From Bacteroidota bacterium (GTDB taxonomy: Bacteria; Bacteroidota; Bacteroidia; Cytophagales; Cyclobacteriaceae), in the NCBI GenBank assembly GCA_018267275.1, contig JAFDYV010000001.1, positions 1 to 64,000 on the forward strand: a stretch of 64,000 nucleotides of DNA, read 5' to 3'. Under the pieces are notes generated by a model, which did no database searches, had not been told where the DNA came from, and saw only the letters and a list, made by a program, of their open reading frames with translations. Every line of letters starts with the position of its first letter. Positions within the stretch are counted from its first letter, which is position 1. Positions 54,977-63,424 of the stretch are shown here, one piece after another. A program made the translations under genes and the position numbers.

Positions 54977-57106
54977 CTAATTTTTCTTCACAATCTTAAA
55001 AGTAAACTCAGAGGTATTTGTCCCAGCCGTGCTCTCTTCCTGCTCTGAACCTCCCCCTCGGGTAAAGCCTTCTTCAAAACTGTTTCCCAACGTCTTCTGG
55101 AATTTATTTAAACCACCACCGCGGGTTGCCTCGCCTCGCGTCATAATCGTAGACGTTAGGTCGAAGGGTGCATCGGTAGCAATCACCTTGAACAATTCAA
55201 CCCCAAATGGCGGAGCAATCGAAATCGCGTAGTTGAAAATCTTCTTGTCGCCTGGAAAAAGTTTAAATACCTCCTTTGGTTCCACTCCGCCTCCTTTAAT
55301 TCTCGGAGGAAAAATTGGATTGATGGCACCAGTTGGTTCAATGTCGATGATATTAAAGAACGCAACCTTATCGCCTTGATTGTGCACTTCAATGAACACA
55401 AAGGGTTGTTGTTCTTTTGCCTCGCTCGTGGGTATCTCTAAAATGTTTCCTCGCGAAAGTTTGGGCAGGGTGTAGTTGGCCGTGTCTGCAATTTTATTGG
55501 TAGGCGAGGGAATTAATCGGGTAATGACCACTTTGTAAGACGCACTTTCCTCATCCAACTCTTTGAACAGTTTGCCTTGTGCATAGTTTTGGATGTCCTT
55601 TACAATGGATGATAGCGCTTTAGGGTCCGTAGATTTATAAGAGCGCTGATTGACAGGCGACCCATACTTTACGTTCTCCAACGATAAAGCAGGCGCTTCG
55701 CGCGTTACTTCCTCCTTTATTTGCAGTTCCGCATTTTGGGCTACAACCTCTGCCATGCCTAATTTATTAATGGCATCCGTAACTGATTTCCTAAACTCAG
55801 CATCCTTGATTTTAGAAACATCCACCTTGATTTTTGTTTCGGCAATCGAAGGGCTGGTAACAAATACCCAAAAATTGGCTTTATTTTTTCTGACATCAAT
55901 GGATCTGTCTAGCGCAATTACTGCATCTAATTGCGTAGCACTTGTTACTTTGCCGGTGGCCAACGCTTTTTCTTTAGCTGATGGATTTGTCGTTCCCGAT
56001 GACTCTACTTGGATTAATGAGCCCTCATTTACGCCCATGAGTTTTCCTGCGTTAATCTTTAATTCTTTGTCGTTGACAACAGCCAACACACTAAAATATT
56101 TTTGTTGTGGTTTAAAGCTTCCCCCAAATACTTCATAGTCCACATCTCCCTCCAACTGTGGCGATTGCTTCGGAGCTTTTTCGGCCATCTCCGCCTGTAA
56201 TTTTGCGAATAGTGTACGATATGAAGCTCCTTTCGGCAACGTGGGCAGTACTTTACTGATGCAGAAACTTAACGAACCATAGCCGGTGTTTCCTTCTTCA
56301 TATTCGTAATTGACCTCTTCGGCTGCAGCACCGCTGATCAAAATAAACTTACCGAGATTGTCCCCGGCACCTCGGGTCTTGCCTTTACCTTCCCCCACCA
56401 CTCCAAAGCCACCTTCTTCTTTTTTCAACTCGCTGGTAGGTTTTGCGGCCGTTTCAAAAACGAAGGCCTCTTGCCCTCCCCTTACCTTTGATGATCCCCT
56501 TGTGCCAGTGCCGGAGTGGCAAGCATCTAAAACAACCAGCACATGCCCGTCTTTTCCAACCTTTGCGCGAATGTCGTTTATAGCACTGCCCAAGTCCTCA
56601 TCTCTTAAATGCAGACTTCCGTCATAAGCAGCACCACGGCTTTTTTTCTTCCAAATCTTGTCTGAAACGGGAGCGCCAAACGCCACGATCGCCTCATCGT
56701 ATCCGTCTATTTCATCAGGTGGTTGGTTATCTGAAATCTGCTGCCCGTGACTTGAGATATGAATTGTTATCATGTCGCCCAAGCCGGCTTTTGCTTCCAA
56801 CGCGGCCAGTGCTTTCAAAATACCATCGCGGGTAGCGGCTTCATCTTGGATGACATTTATATTGGCAAGCGGAAAGCCAATTTTCTCCAGTGCGTTTTTG
56901 ATGATGGGCACATCATTTTGAGAACTGATTTGCGCCCAGCCGGTTTGATCAGTGTTGTATTTGCCAATGGCAATGATGAGAGCTAATTTTTTTGGCTCAG
57001 CGGTACTACCGTAATTATCAGTTAAGACAAACGAGGAAGCCGCCAACAGCAACGATACTAGAAAACTCGCATAAATAACTTTGACAAAAGAAGCGGTAAG
57101 TTTCAT
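54977..57106 (-). CDS. secreted caspase-fold protein with DUF4384-like domain
   Basis: The 709-residue protein has a signal peptide and then a caspase domain at about 38-320: LALIIAIGKYNTDQTGWAQI, His in ISSHGQQIS (about 120) and Cys in LDACHSGTG (about 196). The C-terminal half includes a DUF4384-like domain (FVFIEVHNQGDKVAFFNI, KEVFKLFPGDKKIFNYA). Its caspase sequence is close to domain 1 of the triple caspase, so they are paralogues. There are several TRG/SRG sequences in linkers. It follows a terminator, so it may head its own transcript. Confidence 0.87.
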   Translation of the reverse strand: MKLTASFVKVIYASFLVSLLLAASSFVLTDNYGSTAEPKKLALIIAIGKYNTDQTGWAQISSQNDVPIIKNALEKIGFPLANINVIQDEAATRDGILKALAALEAKAGLGDMITIHISSHGQQISDNQPPDEIDGYDEAIVAFGAPVSDKIWKKKSRGAAYDGSLHLRDEDLGSAINDIRAKVGKDGHVLVVLDACHSGTGTRGSSKVRGGQEAFVFETAAKPTSELKKEEGGFGVVGEGKGKTRGAGDNLGKFILISGAAAEEVNYEYEEGNTGYGSLSFCISKVLPTLPKGASYRTLFAKLQAEMAEKAPKQSPQLEGDVDYEVFGGSFKPQQKYFSVLAVVNDKELKINAGKLMGVNEGSLIQVESSGTTNPSAKEKALATGKVTSATQLDAVIALDRSIDVRKNKANFWVFVTSPSIAETKIKVDVSKIKDAEFRKSVTDAINKLGMAEVVAQNAELQIKEEVTREAPALSLENVKYGSPVNQRSYKSTDPKALSSIVKDIQNYAQGKLFKELDEESASYKVVITRLIPSPTNKIADTANYTLPKLSRGNILEIPTSEAKEQQPFVFIEVHNQGDKVAFFNIIDIEPTGAINPIFPPRIKGGGVEPKEVFKLFPGDKKIFNYAISIAPPFGVELFKVIATDAPFDLTSTIMTRGEATRGGGLNKFQKTLGNSFEEGFTRGGGSEQEESTAGTNTSEFTFKIVKKN

Positions 57107-57137
57107 GTTTTATTAAGTTAAAATTTAAGAAGAGATT

Positions 57138-57167
57138 AAAAAACAAAAGTCCGCTTTCGCGGACTTT
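57138..57167 (-). terminator. intrinsic terminator after the small secreted gene
   Basis: A 9-bp perfect stem, AAAGTCCGC (57146-57154) and GCGGACTTT (57159-57167), has a 4-base loop. On the minus strand it is followed by TGTTTTTT. It lies between the 144-residue gene and the caspase-DUF4384 gene and would stop transcription of the former. Confidence 0.75.
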
Positions 57168-57184
57168 CATTATCTCTTATTTGG

Positions 57185-57619
57185 CTAAGGATTCAAGCTC
57201 CAAGTATATTCATATCCTGCATTTACCATGGAGGGGCCCCAATATTTATACGAGCCATCATCAAAAACTGCTTTCGCATAAAGTTTGGTTCGGCCAGGAA
57301 CAGCCCAAGTAGTTTTTTTATCCCATGGGCTAAGAGTGCCGCGGTATTCATTATCTACATAAATATCGATGTAGTATCCCGTAAAATTATCTACGATAAT
57401 GTCGCTATAATCCGGACCATACACATCGCCACGGCTCTTGGGCTCGGGCTTGGGTGTTTTGCTGTTAGTAGGACGCTTTAAATCATCCACTTCCTTTTTA
57501 GCAACAGACTCTGCCTTGCTCTCCACTTTCATGGGTTTTTTTTGAGCAAAGACACTGGTGCTGTCAGTAATTGCAATCACGGCAATTACAGCGAGTAATT
57601 TGAACAAGTTTGTTTTCAT
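57185..57619 (-). CDS. small secreted protein of unknown function
   Basis: The 144-residue protein has a signal peptide (to about SVFAQ), a basic linker with KPEPKSRGDVYGPD, and a C-terminal beta domain with GYYIDIYVDNEYRGTL and RTKLYAKAVFDDGSYKYWG, like a PEGA-type fold. No enzyme signature is seen. It is transcribed before the caspase genes and is followed by an intrinsic terminator. The SRGD sequence makes it a possible substrate of the neighbouring proteases, which is speculation. Confidence 0.6.
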   Translation of the reverse strand: MKTNLFKLLAVIAVIAITDSTSVFAQKKPMKVESKAESVAKKEVDDLKRPTNSKTPKPEPKSRGDVYGPDYSDIIVDNFTGYYIDIYVDNEYRGTLSPWDKKTTWAVPGRTKLYAKAVFDDGSYKYWGPSMVNAGYEYTWSLNP

Positions 57620-57734
57620 TGCATTATGGGTTTAAAAGGTTAGTCAAACTTAATAATTTGAGCCAACAATTGTCAACCGATTTATCTCTTTAATTTTAAA
57701 AAAAACCGGAGTAATACTTTCAAAAAAGTGGTTA

Positions 57735-58058
57735 TCAATTGCACAGGTCCTTCTGGGTTGTGTAGCTAATCGCATACCCCTCTTCTACCCTCTCTTCAAT
57801 AAAATCTTTTCGGTCTGCGATGGCATCGCTTCGGGTGTAGTTCACTACCCTAATATATTTGATTCCACTGCTTGACGTGAACTCTCCATCATCTTTGTCT
57901 CCATAATAGTCTGCAGTGTACACATTAGAAATAGTGCATTTTGAATTTGACAGGCGATAGAAGTAGCAATAAATGCACTCACCCGGGTTTGCCTCTTCCA
58001 CACTTTTGAAGGACGTGAGCGCAAATACCATCATTAGGGCAACAAGTTTACTTTTCAT
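57735..58058 (-). CDS. small secreted protein of unknown function
   Basis: From the ATG at 58058 the protein has 107 residues with a signal peptide (MKSKLVALMMVFALTSF). The mature part has four Cys residues (GECIYCYFY, NSKC and the C-terminal LCN), suggesting disulphides in the periplasm or outside. I know no matching family. It lies alone between the 144-residue gene and the truncated barrel gene. Confidence 0.5.
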   Translation of the reverse strand: MKSKLVALMMVFALTSFKSVEEANPGECIYCYFYRLSNSKCTISNVYTADYYGDKDDGEFTSSSGIKYIRVVNYTRSDAIADRKDFIEERVEEGYAISYTTQKDLCN

Positions 58059-58160
58059 AGGGTTCGATAAGATAAGATTCAAGTACTCGTGAGCTTTTCC
58101 TTGTCCGCTACCTGTTGTTGAAGATTTCGGTGTTATTCTTAAATTAGATTGCAGCAGTGG

Positions 58161-58529
58161 TTAGAATAGAAACTCGATGCCCGCTTGAAGGAAAACCCCC
58201 TTAAAATCAACAGAAGGTTGGGCTGAGAAAAAGGTAAGTCGAATTTCCTCCCCGGTTGTTTGATTCACAATTTTTGTACCGGCTTCACCAAAGGTAGAAG
58301 TGTAACCGACTTGAACAAACGGAACAATTTCACCAACGCGATACCGCGCCTTTAAGGCCAGCTTATAGTAGAGGTTTTGGTTCACGAAGTTCAAACGATC
58401 TCCCGTAACAACATTGCTTCCATTAGTAACAAAAGGCGGAGCACCAGTTACCACAGCACGGGTGACATCGCTGATGGATAAATACTGGGCGAAGTTGATT
58501 AGTTTTAAAAACGCACGATGGCAATCCAT
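58161..58529 (-). pseudogene. truncated outer-membrane barrel protein
   Basis: The 122-residue ORF lacks a signal peptide. Its sequence (YYKLALKARYRVGEIVPFVQ, GVFLQAGIEFLF with terminal Phe) looks like the last strands of an outer-membrane beta-barrel. A normal protein would have 180 or more residues and a signal. The N-terminal part seems missing, so this is probably a remnant. It abuts a stretch without clear genes at 58530-58954. Confidence 0.45.
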
Positions 58530-58954
58530 AATTGGAACACTTGAGAAGATCTATTTTCTTGTGGAGGAAGGTGATGAATTAGCTTCAACCAAATTCCCAA
58601 CTTTGTGGCAAAAAGGTTGTAGAATTGAGGGGATACTCTCTACTAACTTAATGAAAAAGAACTTGGCTACAATAGGGACTCCTAAACAACGAGCCAATGG
58701 TTTCAATGAAGCGCAGCGGTCACAAATCAATGTCATCATAAATGCGTTACCGAGATGTTAACAAAGAAAACTTCGAACTTTCAAATGCGAAATGGAATGA
58801 AGTTTTTGATATCCAAAGGTAAATTTGACTGAGAGACGGACACTTTCTTAGAAGCAAAATGAGACAGCTAACTAAAATAATGTTGACTGTAAAAGTTTTT
58901 ATTAGCCTTTATTAGACTGGATTATGTAATTTCGTGTATAGATTACACAAACCC
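58530..58954. other. gene-poor stretch upstream of nrtR
   Basis: These 425 bases lie between the truncated barrel gene and the NrtR start. A short plus-strand ORF (to 58761, ending NVIINALPRC) has no recognised product. The right end holds the operator at 58934-58948 and a near -7 element TAATTTCG (58927-58934). Confidence 0.4.
58934..58948 (+). promoter_or_regulatory. candidate NrtR operator upstream of nrtR
   Basis: GTGTATAGATTACAC has perfect inverted GTGTA and TACAC half-sites around 5 bases. It sits 6 bases before the NrtR ATG at 58955. The same spaced palindrome occurs before nadM, so it is probably the regulator's own site (autoregulation). The GTG of the longer NrtR frame is inside it, which supports the ATG at 58955. 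Confidence 0.7.
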
Positions 58955-59635
58955 ATGCAATCCATCAAAGTCTCTGTTGACGCTGTCGTATTTGGATACG
59001 ATCCCGAAGAGGGTGTTTCGGTTTTATTGATCACCCGGAAATATGAACCTTTTCAAAAGTTTTGGGCGCTGCCGGGTGGCTTGGTCAAAGACGAGGAGTC
59101 GCTGGAAGCTGCCGTAAAACGTGAACTCAAAGAAGAGGCCGGCATCGATGTCACCTATCTTGAACAGCTTTATACCTTCGGGAAGCCAGAGCGCGATCCC
59201 CGCAATCGTGTGGTTTCCGTGGCCTATTATGGATTGGTAAGACCTAAAGACTATCATATTTCTGCTCAAACTGATGCCGATGATGTAGCCTGGTTTAATA
59301 TCAAGAAACTACCCCGACTGGCATTTGATCACAAGAACATTGTTGAGATCGCCATTAAACGCCTGCGCGGTAAAATCGCATACGAACCCATTGGTTTCGA
59401 ATTGCTCGATAAAAAATTTCCTTTTTCTGACCTGGAGAAATTGTATCAGGTACTCCTCGACCGTGACGTGGACAGACGCAATTTCAAAAAGAAGATCATG
59501 TCATATGGCTTTCTGGAAGAGCTTCCAGAAAGCATTCAACGCAGTGCCGGCCGCCCTGCTAAACTCTTTCAATTCAATAAAAAGAAGTATTTCGAGCTTC
59601 AGGAACGCGGGTATAACTTCGATCTTTTTATCTGA
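58955..59635 (+). CDS. nrtR: NrtR-type Nudix-related transcriptional regulator
   Basis: The ATG at 58955 gives 226 residues. The N-terminal part is a Nudix-like domain (SVDAVVFGYDPEEGVSVLL, ALPGGLVKDEESLEAAVKRE) with most of the Nudix box, ending ELKEEAGI. The C-terminal winged helix includes FPFSDLEKLYQVLLDRDVDR and RSAGRPAKLFQFN. NrtR proteins bind ADP-ribose-type ligands and repress NAD biosynthesis genes. The NAD salvage genes nadM and nadV follow directly, and palindromic operators lie before both transcripts. Confidence 0.9.
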   Translation: MQSIKVSVDAVVFGYDPEEGVSVLLITRKYEPFQKFWALPGGLVKDEESLEAAVKRELKEEAGIDVTYLEQLYTFGKPERDPRNRVVSVAYYGLVRPKDYHISAQTDADDVAWFNIKKLPRLAFDHKNIVEIAIKRLRGKIAYEPIGFELLDKKFPFSDLEKLYQVLLDRDVDRRNFKKKIMSYGFLEELPESIQRSAGRPAKLFQFNKKKYFELQERGYNFDLFI

Positions 59636-59657
59636 ATTTCAGTCAATTAACCATTTA

Positions 59658-59672
59658 GTGTAAAATATACAC
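59658..59672 (+). promoter_or_regulatory. candidate NrtR operator upstream of nadM
   Basis: GTGTAAAATATACAC has the same half-sites and 5-base spacing as the site before nrtR. It lies 7 bases upstream of the -33 element. Confidence 0.72.
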
Positions 59673-59679
59673 GAAATAA

Positions 59680-59712
59680 TTTGTTGAATACTAAACCATC
59701 TCTTTATATTTG
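59680..59712 (+). promoter_or_regulatory. Bacteroidota-type promoter of the nadM operon
   Basis: TTTG at 59680-59683 and TATATTTG at 59705-59712 match the -33 TTTG and -7 TAnnTTTG elements with 21 bases between them. The ATG of nadM is 32 bases further. The operator at 59658 lies just upstream, and a weaker one overlaps the -7 end. Confidence 0.65.
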
Positions 59713-59726
59713 CGTATATATAACAC
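59712..59726 (+). promoter_or_regulatory. weak third NrtR-like site
   Basis: GCGTATATATAACAC matches 8 of the 10 half-site bases of GTGTA-N5-TACAC and overlaps the -7 end and start site of the nadM promoter. Binding here would block transcription. It is weaker than the other two. Confidence 0.4.
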
Positions 59727-59744
59727 AAATAACAAACACTTCGT

Positions 59745-60644
59745 ATGAATACACTGGGTGTCATCATTGCACGTTTTCAATCGCCATACTTGCACGCGGG
59801 TCATAAAAAACTCATTGACTTGGTTATCAAAGACCACAACAAAACCATCGTTGTGTTGGGAGTCTCCCCTGTGTTGGGAAGTCGCAGAAACCCCCTTGAT
59901 TTTCACACCCGTGAGAAGATGATCAAAAAGGAATATCCAGAAGTAGTAGTGTTACCCCTCTCCGATCACCCGCTTGATGCAGTATGGTCTACCCACCTGG
60001 ACAACCTGCTCACCAACTCCTTTCCAGGATCAAAATTCAAACTTTATGGCAGCCGCGATAGCTTCATCGACTATTATAGCGGTCGTTTAGAAGTGGTGGA
60101 ACTTCCCGAATCGGGCTCGCACAATGCTACTTTGATTCGCGAACAAATCAGCGATAAAGTGTTGGACTCAGAGGCGTTTCGAACCGGTATCATCTACGCC
60201 TATGCCAATACTTATCTCAAGGTATACCCTACCGTAGACATCGCAGTGTTTCGCAACAACAAAACTGAAATGCTGCTGGGCAAAAAGTCGATTGACAATA
60301 AATGGCGCCTGCCTGGAGGTTTTTCCGATCCCTCGGATGGAAGTTATGAGGAGGCCGCCAAGCGAGAGCTCATGGAAGAATGTGGCGAAATCAAAACCAC
60401 CGCCATGTTTTATGAAAAGTCATTCAACGTAAATGATTGGCGATACAGGTTTGAAGCCGACAAAATTATTACCTGTCTATTCTCTACTGAGTATGTGTCA
60501 GGAACAGCCGTAGGCAGTGATGATATTGAAGAAGTTCAATGGTTTAACCTAACGGAGGTTGCCGTTTTGATGGAACGTCAGGAAACGGCTGAAGAGCATG
60601 AACCTCAGCTCTCCTATTTAATGTCGAAGTACAGCGCAAAATAA
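59745..60644 (+). CDS. nadM: bifunctional nicotinamide-nucleotide adenylyltransferase/Nudix hydrolase
   Basis: The 299-residue protein has an N-terminal NMN adenylyltransferase domain with GVIIARFQSPYLHAGHKKLI (HxGH motif at residues 17-20). A C-terminal Nudix domain from about 160 includes WRLPGGFSDPSDGSYEEAA and KRELMEECGEI. The first half makes NAD from NMN and ATP; the second probably hydrolyses ADP-ribose. The gene lies 109 bases after nrtR behind its own promoter and operators. Confidence 0.93.
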   Translation: MNTLGVIIARFQSPYLHAGHKKLIDLVIKDHNKTIVVLGVSPVLGSRRNPLDFHTREKMIKKEYPEVVVLPLSDHPLDAVWSTHLDNLLTNSFPGSKFKLYGSRDSFIDYYSGRLEVVELPESGSHNATLIREQISDKVLDSEAFRTGIIYAYANTYLKVYPTVDIAVFRNNKTEMLLGKKSIDNKWRLPGGFSDPSDGSYEEAAKRELMEECGEIKTTAMFYEKSFNVNDWRYRFEADKIITCLFSTEYVSGTAVGSDDIEEVQWFNLTEVAVLMERQETAEEHEPQLSYLMSKYSAK

Positions 60645-60645
60645 A

Positions 60646-62079
60646 ATGAGGATGAAAAAGCAAAACGTATTACTCCTGGCCGATGCTTACAAGTATTCGC
60701 ACCACAAACTATATGCCCCCGGAACATCCACCATTTACTCCTACCTGGAGAGTCGTGGTGGACTTTTCAACGAAACCGTATTTTATGGACTGCACTACTT
60801 TTTAAAGGAATACCTGGAAGGACAAGCCTTTAGTAAAGAGAATATTGATGAAGCAGAAGAATTGCTCAATGGCGTGTTTGGCCGGCCGGGTGTTTTTAAA
60901 AGAGAAAATTTTGAGTACATCTTAGACCATCACCAGGGTAGGCTGCCAGTGCGCATCAAAGCAGTGCCCGAAGGCAGCGTAGTGCCTGTAAAAAATGTTT
61001 TGCTTACTATTGAAAATACTGATCCAAAATGCTTTTGGCTTACTAATTTTTTAGAAACTTTATTGATGCAGGTTTGGTATCCGTCTACCGTAGCGACATT
61101 ATCGCACGAGATCAAAAAAATAGTAGAACAGTATTTTATGGATACGGTGGATGATGACGCGCACGGAGCTATAGATTTTGTCTTGAACGATTTTGGCTTT
61201 CGTGGAGTAAGCTCGGTGGAGAGTGCTGGACTAGGTGGCTCCGCTCACTTACTAAGTTTCAGGGGAAGTGATACGGTTTATGCCTCCGCATTTGCCCGGA
61301 AGTATTATGACGCTAAAATAACCTATGGTCTGTCCGTTCCAGCCACCGAACATTCCATCATGACTCTATTGGGTGAGGCGGGCGAGAGAGAAACCTTTCG
61401 GCATGTGCTGCAAGCTTATCCGGAAGGAATTTTAGCGTGCGTCAGCGATTCGTATAATATTTTTCATGCGGTAGATCAACTGTGGGGGCAAGAATTCAAA
61501 GACAGTATCTTGCAGCGCAAGGGCACTTTAGTCATCCGTCCCGATTCTGGCGATCCCGTGCATACGTTGTTAAAAGTTTTTGATTTACTGTTTCACCGGT
61601 TTGGTTTTACAGTAAATCACAAAGGTTATCAAGTGCTTCCTGATCAGGTGCGGGTGATCCAAGGCGATGGTATTGACTACCACTCCATTCAAAATATTTA
61701 CTCGGCACTAAAAGCCAGGGGCATCGCGGCCAATAATCTTTTATTGGGAATGGGAGGCGCCTTACTTCAAAAAGTTAACCGTGACACGCAAAAATTTGCG
61801 CTCAAATGCTCGTATGCACAAGTGAACCAAAAGGCTGTTGATGTACAAAAATCGCCTATAGAAATGAATGAGCATGGAGAGGTAATCAAGTCGTTTAAAA
61901 CCTCCAAGGCGGGAAGGTTAAAGTTGGTAAACACCGAAAGTGGGTTGAGGACCGTCTCCGAGTTTGACTCTGGGGAAGATCTGTTGCAAACTGTTTTTGA
62001 AAATGGAGTGATCGTACAACCACCTACATTTGATGAAATTCGTGAACGACTAAATGAATCCAAATTAATTCTTACTTGA
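60646..62079 (+). CDS. nadV: nicotinamide phosphoribosyltransferase
   Basis: The 477-residue protein matches the NAMPT/NadV family: LLADAYKYSHHKLYAPGTST, FGFRGVSSVESAGLGGSAHL, PATEHSIMTLLGE, GTLVIRPDSGDP and QGDGIDYHSIQNI. It makes NMN from nicotinamide and PRPP, feeding NadM. It starts 1 base after the nadM stop, and PRPP synthetase follows it. Confidence 0.94.
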   Translation: MRMKKQNVLLLADAYKYSHHKLYAPGTSTIYSYLESRGGLFNETVFYGLHYFLKEYLEGQAFSKENIDEAEELLNGVFGRPGVFKRENFEYILDHHQGRLPVRIKAVPEGSVVPVKNVLLTIENTDPKCFWLTNFLETLLMQVWYPSTVATLSHEIKKIVEQYFMDTVDDDAHGAIDFVLNDFGFRGVSSVESAGLGGSAHLLSFRGSDTVYASAFARKYYDAKITYGLSVPATEHSIMTLLGEAGERETFRHVLQAYPEGILACVSDSYNIFHAVDQLWGQEFKDSILQRKGTLVIRPDSGDPVHTLLKVFDLLFHRFGFTVNHKGYQVLPDQVRVIQGDGIDYHSIQNIYSALKARGIAANNLLLGMGGALLQKVNRDTQKFALKCSYAQVNQKAVDVQKSPIEMNEHGEVIKSFKTSKAGRLKLVNTESGLRTVSEFDSGEDLLQTVFENGVIVQPPTFDEIRERLNESKLILT

Positions 62080-62080
62080 G

Positions 62081-63004
62081 ATGGAAAATCCCATAAGACT
62101 TTATGCAACAAGCACCGCTCGACTGTTAGGCGAAGAAATCGCCCGACAACTGGGTTATCCATTGCATCAAACTCATGTAGAAAAATTTTCAGACGATGAG
62201 TTGTTTGTCCGCTTCAACGAAAGCGTACGTGGGCAGGTGGTTATTCTAATTGGTAAGATTCATATGCCCTACGAAAACTTTTTCGAACTGCTGATGACCG
62301 TGGATGCTGCCCGAAGATCATCTGCCAAGGAAGTGATTCTGGTTATCCCCTATTTACCGCACAGCCGGCAGGAAAGAAGAGACGGGCAACGCACGGCTAT
62401 ATCGTCACGCATAGTTGCCGACATGATTCAGTTCATGGGCGCAGATCGCATCGTTACCTTGGATTTACACACCAATGCCATCGAAGGTTTTTATAAGATT
62501 CCCGTAGATCCGCTTTCGTCTTTAAGGCTGTTTTTGGATCACATCAAACAATCGAATAGCGATAATTTGTGTTTGTGTAGTCCGGATTTTGGTGGGATCA
62601 AAAGAGTCAAACAATACAAAAAAAAGTTAGATGCGGATCTGGTGGTTATGAACAAAGAACGCTTGAAAGCCAATGCGGTATCAAGCATGGAGATTATTGG
62701 AGAGGTGAGCAACAAGAACGTCATTATCATAGATGACTTGGTCGATACGGCCGGCACACTCTGTAAAGCTGCCGATGTCTTGATGGAGCATGGTGCACGA
62801 TCGGTAAAGGCGTACTGCACCCACGGAATTCTAAGTGGTCGCGCGCTGGAAAATCTTAATCAATCCAAAATGGAAAAGCTGTTTATCTCCAACTCGGTAA
62901 TTGAACACATTTCGCATCCCAAAATTGAAGTTTTGAGCTGTGCTGGTATATTGGCGACTGCCCTATTGAATGTGATATCTAATAAAAGCTTAAGCGAAAT
63001 ATGA
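62081..63004 (+). CDS. prs: ribose-phosphate pyrophosphokinase (PRPP synthetase)
   Basis: The 307-residue protein has FSDDELFVRFNESVRG, YLPHSRQERRDGQRTA, VTLDLHTNAIEGFY and the PRPP-binding loop VIIIDDLVDTAGTLCKAA. It makes PRPP from ribose-5-phosphate and ATP. Position after nadV suggests local supply of the NadV co-substrate. It is shorter and less typical than a housekeeping Prs, so a second copy elsewhere is likely (inference). Confidence 0.9.
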   Translation: MENPIRLYATSTARLLGEEIARQLGYPLHQTHVEKFSDDELFVRFNESVRGQVVILIGKIHMPYENFFELLMTVDAARRSSAKEVILVIPYLPHSRQERRDGQRTAISSRIVADMIQFMGADRIVTLDLHTNAIEGFYKIPVDPLSSLRLFLDHIKQSNSDNLCLCSPDFGGIKRVKQYKKKLDADLVVMNKERLKANAVSSMEIIGEVSNKNVIIIDDLVDTAGTLCKAADVLMEHGARSVKAYCTHGILSGRALENLNQSKMEKLFISNSVIEHISHPKIEVLSCAGILATALLNVISNKSLSEI

Positions 63005-63408
63005 TTAGTAAAGCAATTGAAAACTGCCTGCATCAAGCACGGATAAAGAGCTGGCCTAAAACTTACTGGGCTTTTGATATTCATGGGACCATTCTGAAGC
63101 CCAACTACAAACGCAATGAAATCAGTAGAGAGTTTTATCCCCATGCCAAAGAGGTATTGCAAAAACTAAACATTCGCAAAGACATCGTGAGAATTCTTTA
63201 TACCTGCTCATATCCACATGAGATCAAGCAATACCTTGAGTATTTTGCTCAACATGATATCTACTTCGACTATATAAATGAAAATCCGGAAATAGCCGAT
63301 GGCGGATACGGCTACTATCAAGATAAATTCTATTTCAACGTGCTGATGGACGATAAAGCGGGATTTGATGGTGAAACCGACTGGAAAGTTATTGCTGATC
63401 TGTTATAG
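63001..63408 (+). CDS. HAD-like protein
   Basis: The 135-residue protein overlaps the prs stop as ATGA. It has WAFDIHGTILKPNY, similar to HAD motif I (DxDGT, here with Ile-His between Asp and Gly), ILYTCSYPHE where motif II lies, and LMDDKAGFDGE like motif IV. It may be a small phosphatase linked to NAD or PRPP metabolism. The motif I variant leaves its activity uncertain. Confidence 0.6.
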   Translation: MISKAIENCLHQARIKSWPKTYWAFDIHGTILKPNYKRNEISREFYPHAKEVLQKLNIRKDIVRILYTCSYPHEIKQYLEYFAQHDIYFDYINENPEIADGGYGYYQDKFYFNVLMDDKAGFDGETDWKVIADLL

Positions 63409-63424
63409 ATTTTAAATACATCTT

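Noticed and set aside
58414..58761. Plus-strand ORF of 115 codons
   Set aside because: It overlaps the barrel remnant antisense, has no recognised domain, and its first part is a shadow. The tail is kept only as an unassigned short ORF.
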